Program-made: the position numbers and the translations under genes
Notes under the pieces: generated by a model
Told to the model about the DNA's origin: nothing
The model's database searches: none
What the model saw: only the letters and a program-made list of their open reading frames with translations
Assembly (NCBI GenBank): GCA_024401165.1
Contig: JAKSLN010000016.1
Location: 1-33,225, forward strand
Direction of reading: 5' to 3'
Source of the DNA: Bacteroidaceae bacterium
GTDB taxonomy: Bacteria; Bacteroidota; Bacteroidia; Bacteroidales; Bacteroidaceae
Length of the DNA stretch: 33,225 nt
Part shown: positions 23,906-30,538 of the stretch, piece by piece
How positions within the stretch are numbered: the stretch's first letter is position 1
How the letters are laid out: each line of letters begins with the position of its first letter

Positions 23906-24991
23906 TTACCGTCCAAGCAGGCGATCAGCCTCCTTCTTGGTGAGCCAGATGACAGAACCATGCTTCTGCTCGCTGAAATTGGTGCGAACCATAGGACTTT
24001 CCTTGGCGTCGAAATAACCAATGGGGGTAAACGTGCGGAAATCCTCGGTCTCCACGAAACCAAAGTTGTGCGGATTACGACGGTAGTTGTCGAACATCAA
24101 AACGTACTTATTCTGGCGGAAACGCTTCCAGCAGTTTGGAGCCTCGTGTCCTTGCTTCTCACCATCATCGTACAGATTGTCTACCTCGTATGGTCCCGTA
24201 ATGCACTTACTTGTAGCATGAACGGGACGTGCCGTGTTTTCATGACTTACGTAAAAGAAGTGATACGTGTCACCCACTTTGATGATATCACTATCGATGA
24301 CGTCATACTTCTGGCCGGGCGCTTCGAAGAGCAACTTGGGCGTGCTGACCATTTCTGTAAAATCATCGTTCATATAAACATAAAAGATGCGATTGCGACC
24401 AGCACCCTCACGCATGGTGAAGTGAACCATCAACTGCTTGCGCTCTTCGTCATAGACTGTCTCGGGAGCCCAGACACAACCGACCTCACTCCAGTTGACA
24501 CCCTCGGAGGCAGGAAGTTTGGAGAAGTCGATATTGGTGCGTGTCCAATGCACGAGGTCGAAACTCTTCATCAGGACAAGCCCCTTGTTGTTACCCCATC
24601 CATATGCCTTGCCATCGCGATCCCACTCCGTCTCGCGGTACTCCGACACGGCACGCACCCTGTTGTTGCCTTCGTATTTGCTGCGTTGGGTAAAGAGATG
24701 CAAGTCGGTCATAGCCAGATAGAAACCGCCGTCAGGACCACGAAAGATATGCGGGTCGCGAATGCCATGCTGTACAGCAATCGTGTCACCCCAAATGACA
24801 GCTCCGTCGTTGTTTAGTGCAGTCCACTCGTAACCATCGTAGCTGACAGCCATGTGCAGACTGTGATCAAAATCTTTGTGGTATACCATAAGGTAAGCAC
24901 CAGCCTTCTTGTCTGTTAGTGCCTTATGCTTCTTTGCGCTCAAAGATACCATGGCCAGCAGAGCCATCAAGGTTAGGAATATCTTCTTCAT
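23906..24991 (-). CDS. GH43-family glycosidase (five-bladed propeller), exported
   Basis: The protein has 361 residues from the ATG at 24991 (MKKIFLTLMALLAMVSLSAK, a signal peptide); an ATG at 25003 is a possible alternative. The GH43 active-site pattern is present: general base Asp79 in GIRDPHIF, WAPE motif in VGCVWAPETVYD, pKa-modulating Asp235 in VIDSDIIK, and general acid Glu283 in GHEAPNCW. GH43 enzymes remove arabinose, xylose or galactose units from plant polysaccharides; I cannot assign the subfamily. It has its own consensus promoter and converges with the PL9 pectate lyase gene, suggesting arabinan or galactan side chains of pectin as target (inference). Confidence 0.85.
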   Translation of the reverse strand: MKKIFLTLMALLAMVSLSAKKHKALTDKKAGAYLMVYHKDFDHSLHMAVSYDGYEWTALNNDGAVIWGDTIAVQHGIRDPHIFRGPDGGFYLAMTDLHLFTQRSKYEGNNRVRAVSEYRETEWDRDGKAYGWGNNKGLVLMKSFDLVHWTRTNIDFSKLPASEGVNWSEVGCVWAPETVYDEERKQLMVHFTMREGAGRNRIFYVYMNDDFTEMVSTPKLLFEAPGQKYDVIDSDIIKVGDTYHFFYVSHENTARPVHATSKCITGPYEVDNLYDDGEKQGHEAPNCWKRFRQNKYVLMFDNYRRNPHNFGFVETEDFRTFTPIGYFDAKESPMVRTNFSEQKHGSVIWLTKKEADRLLGR

Positions 24992-25019
24992 ATCAGTTTT
25001 CATTTTAACATTGACCTAG

Positions 25020-25052
25020 CAAAGGTACGAATAAAGTGGGAGGAAAACAAAA
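25020..25052 (-). promoter_or_regulatory. Promoter of the GH43 gene
   Basis: On the minus strand TTTTG (25048-25052), 20 bases, TACCTTTG (25020-25027) fits the consensus exactly. The predicted start is near 25013, about 20 bases before the ATG at 24991. Confidence 0.85.
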
Positions 25053-25066
25053 TAAAGGAGAATTAA

Positions 25067-25098
25067 TTTGCTTTTTCTTCCCTTATTTCGTAACTTTG
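25067..25098 (+). promoter_or_regulatory. Promoter of the predicted small RNA upstream of susC
   Basis: TTTG (25067-25070), a 20-base spacer and TAACTTTG (25091-25098) form a perfect Bacteroidetes promoter. It is followed within 135 bases by a terminator and not by a gene. It lies only 15 bases from the divergent GH43 promoter. Confidence 0.8.
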
Positions 25099-25103
25099 TG
25101 CCG

Positions 25104-25232
25104 GATCAGAGAAGAGGATGCATATGGCATAACCTCGCTGAATCCTAGTATTATTTTTAAATCCTAACTCGCATCTTGCAATGCGACTCCCAATCAGTCC
25201 TTTAGGAATTTGGTTGGGAGTTTTCGTTTTTT
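25104..25232 (+). ncRNA. Predicted small RNA or terminated leader upstream of susC
   Basis: A promoter at 25067-25098 would start RNA near 25104, and a rho-independent terminator ends it near 25232, giving about 125 nt. Two further hairpins can be drawn inside. One is at 25114-25136 (GAGG+ATGC pairing with GCAT+CCTC, AA bulge). The other is at 25170-25185 (CGCAT/ATGCG, six-base loop). Between them is a U-rich single-stranded stretch (25137-25169). The only start codon makes a four-residue peptide, so it is unlikely to be coding. It could be a stand-alone sRNA acting on the adjacent glycan locus, or an attenuated leader of susC. I do not recognise a known RNA family. Confidence 0.6.
25186..25232 (+). 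terminator. Rho-independent terminator upstream of susC
   Basis: The 8-bp outer stem ACTCCCAA (25186-25193) pairs with TTGGGAGT (25214-25221), with an inner TCC/GGA stem, followed by TTTTCGTTTTTT. It sits before the susC promoter, so it ends the upstream short transcript. Confidence 0.85.
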
Positions 25233-25243
25233 ATCGAAAGCTT

Positions 25244-25276
25244 TTTTGGTACTATAAATAAAAAGATGTATATTTG
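25244..25276 (+). promoter_or_regulatory. Promoter of susC
   Basis: TTTTG (25244-25248), a 20-base spacer and TATATTTG (25269-25276) match the Bacteroidetes consensus. The predicted start is near 25282, leaving a short A-rich leader of about 36 bases before the ATG at 25318. Confidence 0.8.
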
Positions 25277-25317
25277 CGCCATCAATACGCAATAAGATAA
25301 AAAACAATTCAAAAAAG

Positions 25318-28300
25318 ATGAAAAAGAACTTTATCTGTCTGTTGGGACTGGTTGCCATGACCGTAACTCCAACCATTCCCGCACAAGCTGCAGGCAGCCA
25401 AACCACCGTGTTGGCTCCTCAGAACACGAAAAAAGTAAAGGGCCGCATCGTCGACGCTGACGGACAGCCCATACCAGGTGTCAACATTTTGGTGAAGGGC
25501 ACACAGACCGGTGCCTCGACCGACATGAACGGAGGCTTTAGCGTCGACGTGGCCGACGGTGCCATGCTGCGCATCAGCTGCATTGGTTTTGCCACACAGG
25601 AGCTTAGAGCGCTTGACGGAATGATTGTCACCCTGGAAGAGGACGCCAAGTTGATGAATGAGGTTGTCAGCGTGGGTTACGGCAGCATGCGCCGCAAAGA
25701 CGTTACCAGCGCCATCACTACCGTACAGGCAGAGGACTTGAACAAGGGTGTCTTCACCGACCCCGCGCAGATGTTACAGGGCAAGGTGCCCGGACTCGTT
25801 GTGAGTTCGACAGGCGACCCCAATGGTGGTGCCACCATCACCCTGCGCGGTGCTAGTTCGCTTCGCACCGGTGCCATGAGTCCCTACTACGTCATCGACG
25901 GCATCCCAGGCGTTGACATCTCCATGGTTTCGGCCGACGACATCGAGAGCATTGACGTGCTGCGCGATGCTACAGCAACCGCCATCTACGGTTCGAAGGC
26001 TGCCAACGGCGTCATCATCATCAACACCAAGAAGGGAAGCAAGGACCACACCAACGTGACCTACAATGGTTACGTGGGATTTGACAACGTGCTGAAGACC
26101 TACGACATGGCCAATGCTCAGGACCTGCGCGACTACGCCAGCAAGAATGGAGTCTCCTTGAAGGATGGAGGTGCCAACACCAACTGGCAGAATGAAGTGC
26201 TCCGCACCGGCATCAGCCACAACCACAATTTGGGCATCAACGGCGGCAATGGTACAACGACCTACATGGCAAGCGCAAACTATATGGACCGCCAGGGTGT
26301 AATCAAGGAGACCGGCATGCAACGCTTCAACCTGCGTTCTTTGGTTAGCACCAAGATTCTGAAGGATCACCTGGAACTGGCTATCGGTTCTAACTCGATG
26401 TACGGTCGCCATTTCGGCGTTCCCTACAACAACGAGGGTGGTTCTGTCCTGGACGCGATGAACTACTTCTCGCCCACCAACCCCATCAAGAACAATGATG
26501 GCAGTTGGTCCACCGGTTCGGGATCGAAGAACTACAACCCTCTTGCCCTGATGTACGAGGACACTTCGGAGAACATCTGGAAGCGCAACCAATTCACAGG
26601 CAAGGCTAAGGTGAACATCGTGGAGGGCTTATCGTGGACAACAGACTATAGTTGGAGCAACTACCAGAACAACTATAGCGCCTACGACACACGCCACTCT
26701 CAGTTGGAGGGTGTCGGCAACAAGAACGGACAGGCAACCCGCAGCACCCGCTTTGGCAAGGAGCAGAGTTTGGAGACCTACATCAACTGGGATGTCAAGT
26801 TCGGCTTGAACAAATTGGGTGTGATGGCAGGTTACTCGTGGGAGGAGATGAACCGCAACGAGGGCTTCGGCGTTACCGTTCAGGAGTTCTACAACGACAA
26901 ACTAGGATGGAACAACCTCTCATACGCCAGCAACATTCTGGGCATCAATTCCGTCAGCAGCGGTTTCGTTGAGAACATACGCAACATATCATTCTACGGT
27001 CGTATCAACTATTCATGGAACAGCCGCTACAACATGCAGGCCACCATCCGCCGCGACGGTTCATCCGTATTTGGCGAGAACAATCGTTGGGGAACCTTCC
27101 CCTCGGTAAGTGCAGCTTGGAACATCACCGAGGAGGACTTCATGAAGGAGCAGGAGATTCTGACAAACCTGAAGTTGCGCGCTGGTTACGGTATCAGCGG
27201 TAATGCCATGGGCTTCGACCCCTATTCAAGCAGTGTTACCTATGGTGCTACTGGAATCTTCGAGTATGACGGCCACAAGTACCGCACCTACGGAGCTACC
27301 AAGAACGCCAATCCCGATCTGAAGTGGGAGAGCACCGGCATGCTGAACATCGGTCTTGACTATGCCTTCTTGGGTGGCCGCATCAACGGCAGCATCGAAT
27401 TCTACAACAAGAAGACTAAGGACCTCATCTGGACCTACCCTGTCAGCACCACCGTATATCCATATGGTTGGATTGACGCGAACGTAGGTGAGATTACTAA
27501 CCGCGGTATTGAGTTCAGTATTAATGCTGACGTCATCAAGACCAAGGACTTCACTTGGAACACCACGCTGAATCTCTCCCACAACATGAATCGAGTAGAC
27601 AAGCTTTCTAACGACGTATATAAGACCACAACCTTTACCCAGGGAGACCCCATGGTGGCTGGCATTTCTGCCGGTGGATGGACTCAGCGCATCATCGAAG
27701 GTGAACCTCTCGGTACCTTCTACACCTATGAGTTTGCAGGCATCGTAAATGGTCGTTCTGAATATTATGTGCACGATGCTGAGGGCAACCGCACAGGTGC
27801 GACGACCAACAATCCGCAGATTACAGACCGCGTCATCACCGGTTGCGCACAACCTAAGTTGAACGCAGGCTGGAACAACACTCTCACCTACAAGAATTGG
27901 AGTCTGAACGCCTTCATCACTGGCGTATTCGGCAACGACGTCTACAATAGTGCACGTGCTCACTACACCAGCGCCCAGATGTTCTCGGACGGCAAGAACG
28001 TGATGAAGGAGTTCCTCGACATGCCAGGCGGCGATGCTACCAGTTCTCTGCCTTCGGACAGATGGATCGAAAAGGGCACTTACATCCGTCTTCAGACTCT
28101 GTCGTTGAGCTACACCTTCCGCGACTGTTTTAATGGTTGGATCAACGACCTGACTCTGTACGGAACAGCCAACAATCTGGCGACCATCACCGGTTACAAG
28201 GGTCTCGACCCCGAAGTAAACATGGGTGGCATCGATCCCGGTATCGACTACCGCTGGAGCCGCTATCCTCATGCTCGCACCATGATGGTGGGCGTGAAGA

Positions 28301-28689
28301 TTAACTTTGGCGCAAACAACAAGAAGAAGGCGGCTCAGCCAATCATTGTGGAGCGCGAGGTGATCCGCGAGGTTCCTGTTTCAAAGGAGGTTGTTAAGGA
28401 GGGGGCATCAAGCCTCGTGCAGAAGACCTACGTTGTAACCTTCGAGGTTAACAAGTCTGAGATTGCCAACCCTGCTGAGTTGGACGGCATCCCCGCAGGT
28501 GCTACCGTCGACGTTGTAGCCTATGCCTCTCCCGAGGGTGCTGCGGAGTACAACATGGCTCTTTCACAGCGCCGTGCCGATGCAGTTGCCGCCTACCTAA
28601 GAGCAAAGGGCGTAAAGGTTGACCGCGTAGAAGCAAAGGGTGCTGACAGCGAGCATTCAAACCGCATCACCATTGTAACTGTCAAGTAA
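25318..28689 (+). CDS. SusC/RagA-type TonB-dependent transporter with a C-terminal OmpA-like domain
   Basis: The 1123-residue protein has a signal peptide ending PAQAAG. A carboxypeptidase-D-like domain (about 40-120, KGRIVDADGQPIPGVNILVKGTQTGASTD) leads to a plug domain (VVSVGYGSMRRKDVTSAI, VIDGIPG, IYGSKAANGVIII) and a large barrel. The barrel ends near VGVKINFG (Gly998), where SusC proteins normally stop. Here the chain continues with a basic/charged linker (1002-1036, including EREVIREVPVSKEVV) and an OmpA-like domain (1038-1123: TFEVNKSEI, VDVVAYASPEG, NMALSQRRADAVAAYL, NRITIV). In that domain the diaminopimelate-binding Asp of E. coli OmpA (D241) is replaced by Ser1071, while the matching Arg (R256) is kept as Arg1086. 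SusD follows 51 bases downstream. Confidence 0.93.
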   Translation: MKKNFICLLGLVAMTVTPTIPAQAAGSQTTVLAPQNTKKVKGRIVDADGQPIPGVNILVKGTQTGASTDMNGGFSVDVADGAMLRISCIGFATQELRALDGMIVTLEEDAKLMNEVVSVGYGSMRRKDVTSAITTVQAEDLNKGVFTDPAQMLQGKVPGLVVSSTGDPNGGATITLRGASSLRTGAMSPYYVIDGIPGVDISMVSADDIESIDVLRDATATAIYGSKAANGVIIINTKKGSKDHTNVTYNGYVGFDNVLKTYDMANAQDLRDYASKNGVSLKDGGANTNWQNEVLRTGISHNHNLGINGGNGTTTYMASANYMDRQGVIKETGMQRFNLRSLVSTKILKDHLELAIGSNSMYGRHFGVPYNNEGGSVLDAMNYFSPTNPIKNNDGSWSTGSGSKNYNPLALMYEDTSENIWKRNQFTGKAKVNIVEGLSWTTDYSWSNYQNNYSAYDTRHSQLEGVGNKNGQATRSTRFGKEQSLETYINWDVKFGLNKLGVMAGYSWEEMNRNEGFGVTVQEFYNDKLGWNNLSYASNILGINSVSSGFVENIRNISFYGRINYSWNSRYNMQATIRRDGSSVFGENNRWGTFPSVSAAWNITEEDFMKEQEILTNLKLRAGYGISGNAMGFDPYSSSVTYGATGIFEYDGHKYRTYGATKNANPDLKWESTGMLNIGLDYAFLGGRINGSIEFYNKKTKDLIWTYPVSTTVYPYGWIDANVGEITNRGIEFSINADVIKTKDFTWNTTLNLSHNMNRVDKLSNDVYKTTTFTQGDPMVAGISAGGWTQRIIEGEPLGTFYTYEFAGIVNGRSEYYVHDAEGNRTGATTNNPQITDRVITGCAQPKLNAGWNNTLTYKNWSLNAFITGVFGNDVYNSARAHYTSAQMFSDGKNVMKEFLDMPGGDATSSLPSDRWIEKGTYIRLQTLSLSYTFRDCFNGWINDLTLYGTANNLATITGYKGLDPEVNMGGIDPGIDYRWSRYPHARTMMVGVKINFGANNKKKAAQPIIVEREVIREVPVSKEVVKEGASSLVQKTYVVTFEVNKSEIANPAELDGIPAGATVDVVAYASPEGAAEYNMALSQRRADAVAAYLRAKGVKVDRVEAKGADSEHSNRITIVTVK

Positions 28690-28704
28690 GTCCATCCCTC
28701 GAAC

Positions 28705-28735
28705 ATTGAAAACTGAAGATTGAAAACTGAAAATT
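28705..28735. repeat. 14-bp tandem duplication between susC and susD
   Basis: Two 14-base units (28705-28718 and 28719-28732) reading ATTGAAAACTGAA(G/A) are followed by ATT. They lie in the susC–susD gap, six bases before the chosen susD start. AT-rich direct repeats of this kind are frequent between genes in Bacteroidales. Confidence 0.7.
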
Positions 28736-28740
28736 ATACA

Positions 28741-30357
28741 ATGAAAAAGAATAAATTGTTCATCACCGCCGGACTCATGGCACTTGTCCTGACCGGCTGT
28801 ACAAACCTCGATGTCAACATTGACTCACAGTACACCGAGGACCCCAGCAAGGAAGGTGGCGTTGACCCCATGCTGGTCGTTGAGGCTAAGATGGCCGACG
28901 TATATTTTCACCTGAGCGGATGCCTTGGACGTCGCTACATGGAGGCACAGGCCCTCTCATCTGACGAGTTCACAGCACTGGCATTCGATGGTGGATACTA
29001 CGACGATGGTACCTACGCACACACCGCCCTGCATTGCAACACCGCCGAGGATGCCACACTGGACTGGTACTCTGACGTTACCGCCGGCATCACCAAGGCC
29101 AACCAGATCCTGGAGGAGCTGGGCAGCGGAGCATCTCCCCAGATGACGGCACCCGCACGTGCCATCCGTGCCTACTTCACATGGATATTGATGGATAGCT
29201 TCGGCGACACTCCCATCCTGGACAAGATTCCCGCCGAGGGAGAGGTCGTACAGCGTTCACCCCGCAAGGACGTGGCCCTGTGGCTTGAGAAGGAGCTGAA
29301 CACCGTCATTCCACAGCTGACTACCGATGTTAACGCCAACACCTATGGCAAGCCCACCCGTTGGATGGCCGAGGCTCTGCTGGCTAAGATCTACATCAAC
29401 TGGCCCGTATACACCGCCGACGCTGTCGAGAACTACGATGCAGCAACTGCCGTAAACGAGAAGCTGGAGGACTGTAAAGCCCTCTGCGACGACATCATCG
29501 AGTGTAAGGAATTCAACCTAGGATCTATGGAGTACCGCTTCAAGTTCGCTCCCGACAATGGTCCCCAGGTCAAGGACTTCATCTACGCCATGCCTTACGA
29601 CGCCATCGACCGTCAGGGCATGCAGTATGCACGCCCCCGCAGTTTCAAGCAGCTCAAAAACATGCTGCCCAACTACTATGGATCGAGCGAGAAGTTCACA
29701 CAGTCGTTCGGTGGCAACATGGTGGTTACTCCTGAGTTTGCCGAACTCTTCTCACTCGAGGGCGACCAGCGCAACCTGAGCGTGCTGGCAGGTGACGTCT
29801 TCAATCGAGACCCCAAGACTTTGCTCCCCACCGACGAACCCTTCATGTACGAGGGCAAGCAGGTTAACTTCAGCAAGAAAATAAACCTCATCAAGCAAGA
29901 CAACACCATCGATGTAGGTGGCGACGGCATCCAACAGGGTTACCATTCTATCAAGTGGTTCATCGTGCCTAACGACTACAACAACGGCCGTAACCAGAGT
30001 AACGACGTGCCCATCTTCCGCTATGCAGACATCTTGCTGACCAAGGCTGAGGCATTGGTTCGCAACGGTGAGACTGGTGCCAAGGAACTGTTCAACCTGG
30101 TTCGCGCCTATGCCAAGGCTCCCTTGCTCACAGCCGAACCCACTCTGAAGGACATCCTCGACGAGCGTGGTCGCGAGCTCTTCGACGAGAACTGGCGTCG
30201 TAACGACCTCATCCGCTTTGGCGAGTTCGAGGGTCAGTTCTTCCCCCACTACACCAGCTTCCCCGATGCCAACTTCGACAAACGTCACCGTATCTTCCCC
30301 GTGGAGAAGGAGATGCTCGACCTAAACGAAGGATGGAAGCAGAACCCTGGCTACTAA
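28741..30357 (+). CDS. SusD/RagB-type outer-membrane glycan-binding lipoprotein
   Basis: The protein has 538 residues from the ATG at 28741 (MKKNKLFITAGLMALVLTGC, lipobox with Cys20). An upstream in-frame ATG at 28720 lies inside a simple repeat and is rejected. SusD hallmarks are helical TPR-like segments, the N-terminal TNLDVN, the internal AIRAYFTWILMDSFGDTPI, the RWMAEALLAKIYINWPVY region and the C-terminal IFRYADILLTKAEALVRNG, ELFDENWRRNDLIRFGEF and RIFPVEKEMLDLNEGWKQNPGY. It caps the SusC barrel and binds the incoming oligosaccharide on the cell surface. The pair shares an operon that ends at the terminator 30438-30474. The sugar specificity is not readable. Confidence 0.96.
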   Translation: MKKNKLFITAGLMALVLTGCTNLDVNIDSQYTEDPSKEGGVDPMLVVEAKMADVYFHLSGCLGRRYMEAQALSSDEFTALAFDGGYYDDGTYAHTALHCNTAEDATLDWYSDVTAGITKANQILEELGSGASPQMTAPARAIRAYFTWILMDSFGDTPILDKIPAEGEVVQRSPRKDVALWLEKELNTVIPQLTTDVNANTYGKPTRWMAEALLAKIYINWPVYTADAVENYDAATAVNEKLEDCKALCDDIIECKEFNLGSMEYRFKFAPDNGPQVKDFIYAMPYDAIDRQGMQYARPRSFKQLKNMLPNYYGSSEKFTQSFGGNMVVTPEFAELFSLEGDQRNLSVLAGDVFNRDPKTLLPTDEPFMYEGKQVNFSKKINLIKQDNTIDVGGDGIQQGYHSIKWFIVPNDYNNGRNQSNDVPIFRYADILLTKAEALVRNGETGAKELFNLVRAYAKAPLLTAEPTLKDILDERGRELFDENWRRNDLIRFGEFEGQFFPHYTSFPDANFDKRHRIFPVEKEMLDLNEGWKQNPGY

Positions 30358-30367
30358 ACCGAAGGTT

Positions 30368-30418
30368 AATTGATAACTGATAGTTGACAATTATAATTGA
30401 TAATTATCATTAAAATTA
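30368..30418. repeat. AT-rich imperfect repeats after susD
   Basis: Variants of AATTGATAA/CTGATAGTTGACAATT recur four times with some inverted symmetry (AATTGATAATTAT). It is simple-sequence type intergenic DNA similar in style to the repeat at 28705-28735. No gene or regulatory site was recognised. Confidence 0.5.
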
Positions 30419-30437
30419 TTACCAAAGTACAACACAC

Positions 30438-30474
30438 AAGGTGCGAACATCGACAAGGTGCCCGCACCTTTTTT
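30438..30474 (+). terminator. Terminator of the susC-susD operon
   Basis: AAGGTGCG (30438-30445) pairs with CGCACCTT (30463-30470), followed by TTTTTT. A second copy of AAGGTG at 30455-30460 could pair with the same right arm to form a tighter hairpin (loop CCCG), so two alternative hairpins compete for one arm. Confidence 0.8.
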
Positions 30475-30484
30475 ATGCCTTTTC

Positions 30485-30515
30485 TTGCTCATTACAAAGA
30501 AACTTAGTAAATTTG
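30485..30515 (+). promoter_or_regulatory. Promoter of the GH92 gene
   Basis: TTG (30485-30487), a 20-base spacer and TAAATTTG (30508-30515) fit the Bacteroidetes consensus. The predicted start is near 30521, about 18 bases before the ATG at 30539. GH92 therefore has transcription independent of susCD. Confidence 0.75.
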
Positions 30516-30538
30516 CAAATCATTGACAGACTAACAAC

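Noticed and set aside
23960-24817. Plus-strand open frame of 285 codons opposite GH43
   Set aside because: The GH43 active-site motifs are on the other strand with promoter and signal peptide; this frame has neither.
25099-25185. tRNA or coding leader peptide upstream of susC
   Set aside because: No cloverleaf or conserved T-loop is seen, and the only start codon yields four residues.
27226-28272. Long open frame (348 codons) on the minus strand inside susC
   Set aside because: It is antisense to a clear SusC coding sequence, has no promoter or recognisable product and reads as a codon-bias shadow. The same applies to the minus-strand frame at 25774-26592.
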